Below, one piece after another: positions 62,408 through 64,000 of a DNA stretch of 64,000 nucleotides. The DNA lies in NCBI GenBank assembly GCA_900542805.1, contig UQOW01000006.1, positions 1 through 64,000 on the forward strand. The letters are read 5' to 3'. The position numbers and the translations under genes were made by a program. The notes beneath the pieces are model-generated. The model made no database searches. It was not told the DNA's origin and was given only the letters and a program-made list of their open reading frames with translations. Each line of letters opens with the position of its first letter. Within the stretch, counting starts at the first letter, position 1. The DNA is from an uncultured Sutterella sp. GTDB taxonomy: Bacteria; Pseudomonadota; Gammaproteobacteria; Burkholderiales; Burkholderiaceae_F.

Positions 62408-63379
62408 ATGAAAGTATCTGTTGTTATGGCTGTCTACAACGGCGAAAAGTATCTTCTCGAGCAATTGGATTCAATCAAGAATCAAACACGAACCCCTGAT
62501 GAGGTTCTAATTGGCGATGATGGGTCTACTGATTCATCGGTAGCACTAATAAAAGACTATATTAAAAATAACAACCTGTCATGGCAAATTTCAGTTAATT
62601 CGAAACGAAAGGGATTTGGTAGAAACTTCTTTTCGCTCATGAATAGGTGCACAGGGGATGCCATTTTTCCTTCCGACCAAGATGATGTCTGGAGACTAGA
62701 TAAGATTGAAAAAATGGTTGAAATACTCGAAAAAAACGATAATATTGCTCTTTTAATATCAACATATCAAATGGTTTCCATGGATTTTTCGTGTAGAGAT
62801 TTCAATACTCGAAATAATCCTCTGAATCCAGAAAAATGTGGAATTGTAAGATTAAGTTTGCACGACGTGATTTCTCAGAAAGACAAGACTTGTCCGTATG
62901 CCGGAATGGCGCAGTGTATTCGTGCAAGTTTTTATTTTAATACATTTCAAAACATGAATCACTTTCCGCTTGTCCATGATCGGATTATGGTTTTATTGGC
63001 AGCTGATGCAGGGGCGTTTTATAAGCTTAATGATTTTACAGTTTTTCATAGAGTACACGTTAAAAACACAAGCGGCGTAAATAGAAGCGTCTTAGACAAA
63101 ATCTTCAGAATTTCTGTGTCTGAAAGACTAAAGTTTTTGGAAAATTTTAAAAACGAAGATCAGAGCTATTTGGATTCTCAAGTTTACATGTCTAATACTC
63201 TTAGGGAGTACTTGGTCGCGAGATCGAAGTATCAAAATGAAAGAGTTAGGGCTATACGTTCTGGAGATGCTTCTCGGATTTTTAGAGTTTTTTTGCAAAA
63301 TCGAAAGAAGGGACACATAAGTGTTCTTTCTCTTTTGAGCGATTGCAAATATATCTTAGCCAAGAACGTTTTTGGTTAG
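62408..63379 (+). CDS. Family 2 glycosyltransferase (rhamnosyltransferase-like)
   Basis: A 323-residue GT-A enzyme. MKVSVVMAVYNGEKYLLEQLDS, GDDGSTDSS and the DxD variant FPSDQDDVWRLDKIEKM are typical of the RfbF/WbbL rhamnosyltransferase group, as is PLVHDRIMVLLAA. Base composition is clearly more AT-rich than in the genes left of the insertion sequence, suggesting separate acquisition. The gene follows the frame-disrupted transferase by 6 bp. Confidence 0.88.
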   Translation: MKVSVVMAVYNGEKYLLEQLDSIKNQTRTPDEVLIGDDGSTDSSVALIKDYIKNNNLSWQISVNSKRKGFGRNFFSLMNRCTGDAIFPSDQDDVWRLDKIEKMVEILEKNDNIALLISTYQMVSMDFSCRDFNTRNNPLNPEKCGIVRLSLHDVISQKDKTCPYAGMAQCIRASFYFNTFQNMNHFPLVHDRIMVLLAADAGAFYKLNDFTVFHRVHVKNTSGVNRSVLDKIFRISVSERLKFLENFKNEDQSYLDSQVYMSNTLREYLVARSKYQNERVRAIRSGDASRIFRVFLQNRKKGHISVLSLLSDCKYILAKNVFG

Positions 63380-63402
63380 TCGAGTATTAGGACTTATATC
63401 CT

Positions 63403-64000
63403 ATGAAAATACTATCATGTGCAAGTTTCTATGGGAGTGGATCTAGTGCGGTCCTGGACTTGCTGTCTGAATACTCTGAAGTCAAGTCAACGAATAATTT
63501 TGAGTTTCGTTTGTTGCATGATCCAGATGGCATTTCTGATTTAGAGTTTCATCTGGTGCAATGTCATAATCGACATAATTCTGGATTTGCCTTGAAGCGC
63601 TTTTTAAAACTTTCAAAATTTTACAAGGAGGATCCTAAAAATAGATATGAAACTTGCTTTAATGGTAAGTTTTACTCCCTAGTTGAACAATACATAAGTA
63701 GAATCACAGATTTTAAGTATCGGGGTTGGTGGTTCTATGATGCTTATGATGGGCGTGCTTTTTTTGAGTATTACTCGCTCATGTTGTTTCGAAAACTCCT
63801 CCGTATGATTACCAAAGGAAGATTTGATATATTCCCTTCGGAAGTTACCTATTGCCCTCATCCTTCTGCTGAAAAGTTTCTAAAGGAAACACAGTTTTTT
63901 ATTCGAGAACTATGTCAGGCAGCAAATCCGGAACATTACCCTTATCTTATCTTTGACCAAGTTGTTCCATCTCAAAATATCTCTCGGATTCTTCGCTATT
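63403..64000 (+). CDS. Partial sulfotransferase-like or surface-polysaccharide protein (runs off the window)
   Basis: The frame is open from an ATG at 63403 (AGGAC upstream) to the window edge, about 199 residues. It begins MKILSCASFYGSGSSAVLD, where GSGSSAVLDLL resembles the phosphosulfate-binding loop of sulfotransferases. The rest (HNRHNSGFALKRFLKLS, YRGWWFYDAYDG) is not recognised. AT-rich like its neighbour. The C-terminal part is missing, so the call is tentative. Confidence 0.5.
   Translation, partial: MKILSCASFYGSGSSAVLDLLSEYSEVKSTNNFEFRLLHDPDGISDLEFHLVQCHNRHNSGFALKRFLKLSKFYKEDPKNRYETCFNGKFYSLVEQYISRITDFKYRGWWFYDAYDGRAFFEYYSLMLFRKLLRMITKGRFDIFPSEVTYCPHPSAEKFLKETQFFIRELCQAANPEHYPYLIFDQVVPSQNISRILRY

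Overview
The window looks like chromosomal DNA of a Gram-negative betaproteobacterium, about half GC over most of its length. The block ndk, rlmN, ispG, hisS, yfgM-like, bamB, der is the order known from Burkholderiales. Together with an anaerobe-style solute economy and surface glycan genes it suggests a gut relative such as the Sutterellaceae. The family assignment is inference; no rRNA or phylogenetic marker search was possible.

Layout. (1) 1-55: right end of an IS200/IS605-type (TnpB) element whose body lies left of the window. (2) 273-4822: an operon with a binding-protein-like protein, a nitrilase-family amidohydrolase and a complete polar amino-acid ABC transporter. (3) 5285-9592: a PerM/AI-2E membrane protein, surE (with a 60-bp in-frame duplication), an nlpD-like lipoprotein and rlmD. 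(4) 9.8-10.1 kb: a structured small-RNA candidate with a strong terminator, then a 39-bp tandem repeat. (5) 10088-13750, minus strand: a GntR/UTRA regulator, a DASS-type dicarboxylate transporter and a fumarase/adenylosuccinate-lyase-superfamily lyase. (6) 15064-22410: the housekeeping block.

Immediately after der the conserved order stops and a conjugation region begins. A minus-strand module (22500-27479) encodes a DUF4400-like membrane protein, a TraD-type coupling protein, an unknown protein and a CobS/MoxR-like ATPase. A plus-strand module (32885-51559) encodes an F-type mating-pair-formation system in the order A, L, E, K, B, V, C, W, unknown, U, trbC, N (in two pieces), F, H, G, mostly joined by 4-bp ATGA or GTGA overlaps. 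Between the two modules lie a tRNA fragment, an MFS exporter, a fragment of an AAA-ATPase-like gene and a gtrABC glucosylation operon. No relaxase or integrase is visible.

From 52594 to the right edge is a surface-polysaccharide cluster: an initiating sugar-phosphate transferase, UDP-galactopyranose mutase, several glycosyltransferases and a partial sulfotransferase-like gene, interrupted by a decayed IS3-family element at 59.6-61.3 kb.

The main discovery candidate is contingency-type control of surface glycans. gtrB has no usable start codon because a run of seven C puts the upstream ATG, which sits just behind a TATAAT box, out of frame; a six-C allele would restore a 342-residue protein. 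A second glycosyltransferase (61603-62401) is broken at a run of seven T and would become a 265-residue protein with six T. A third carries an eight-G run four codons before its stop codon. Two independent glycosyltransferases that are each one base from open at a homopolymer suggest slipped-strand phase variation of the cell surface. Sequencing error or ordinary decay remain the alternatives.
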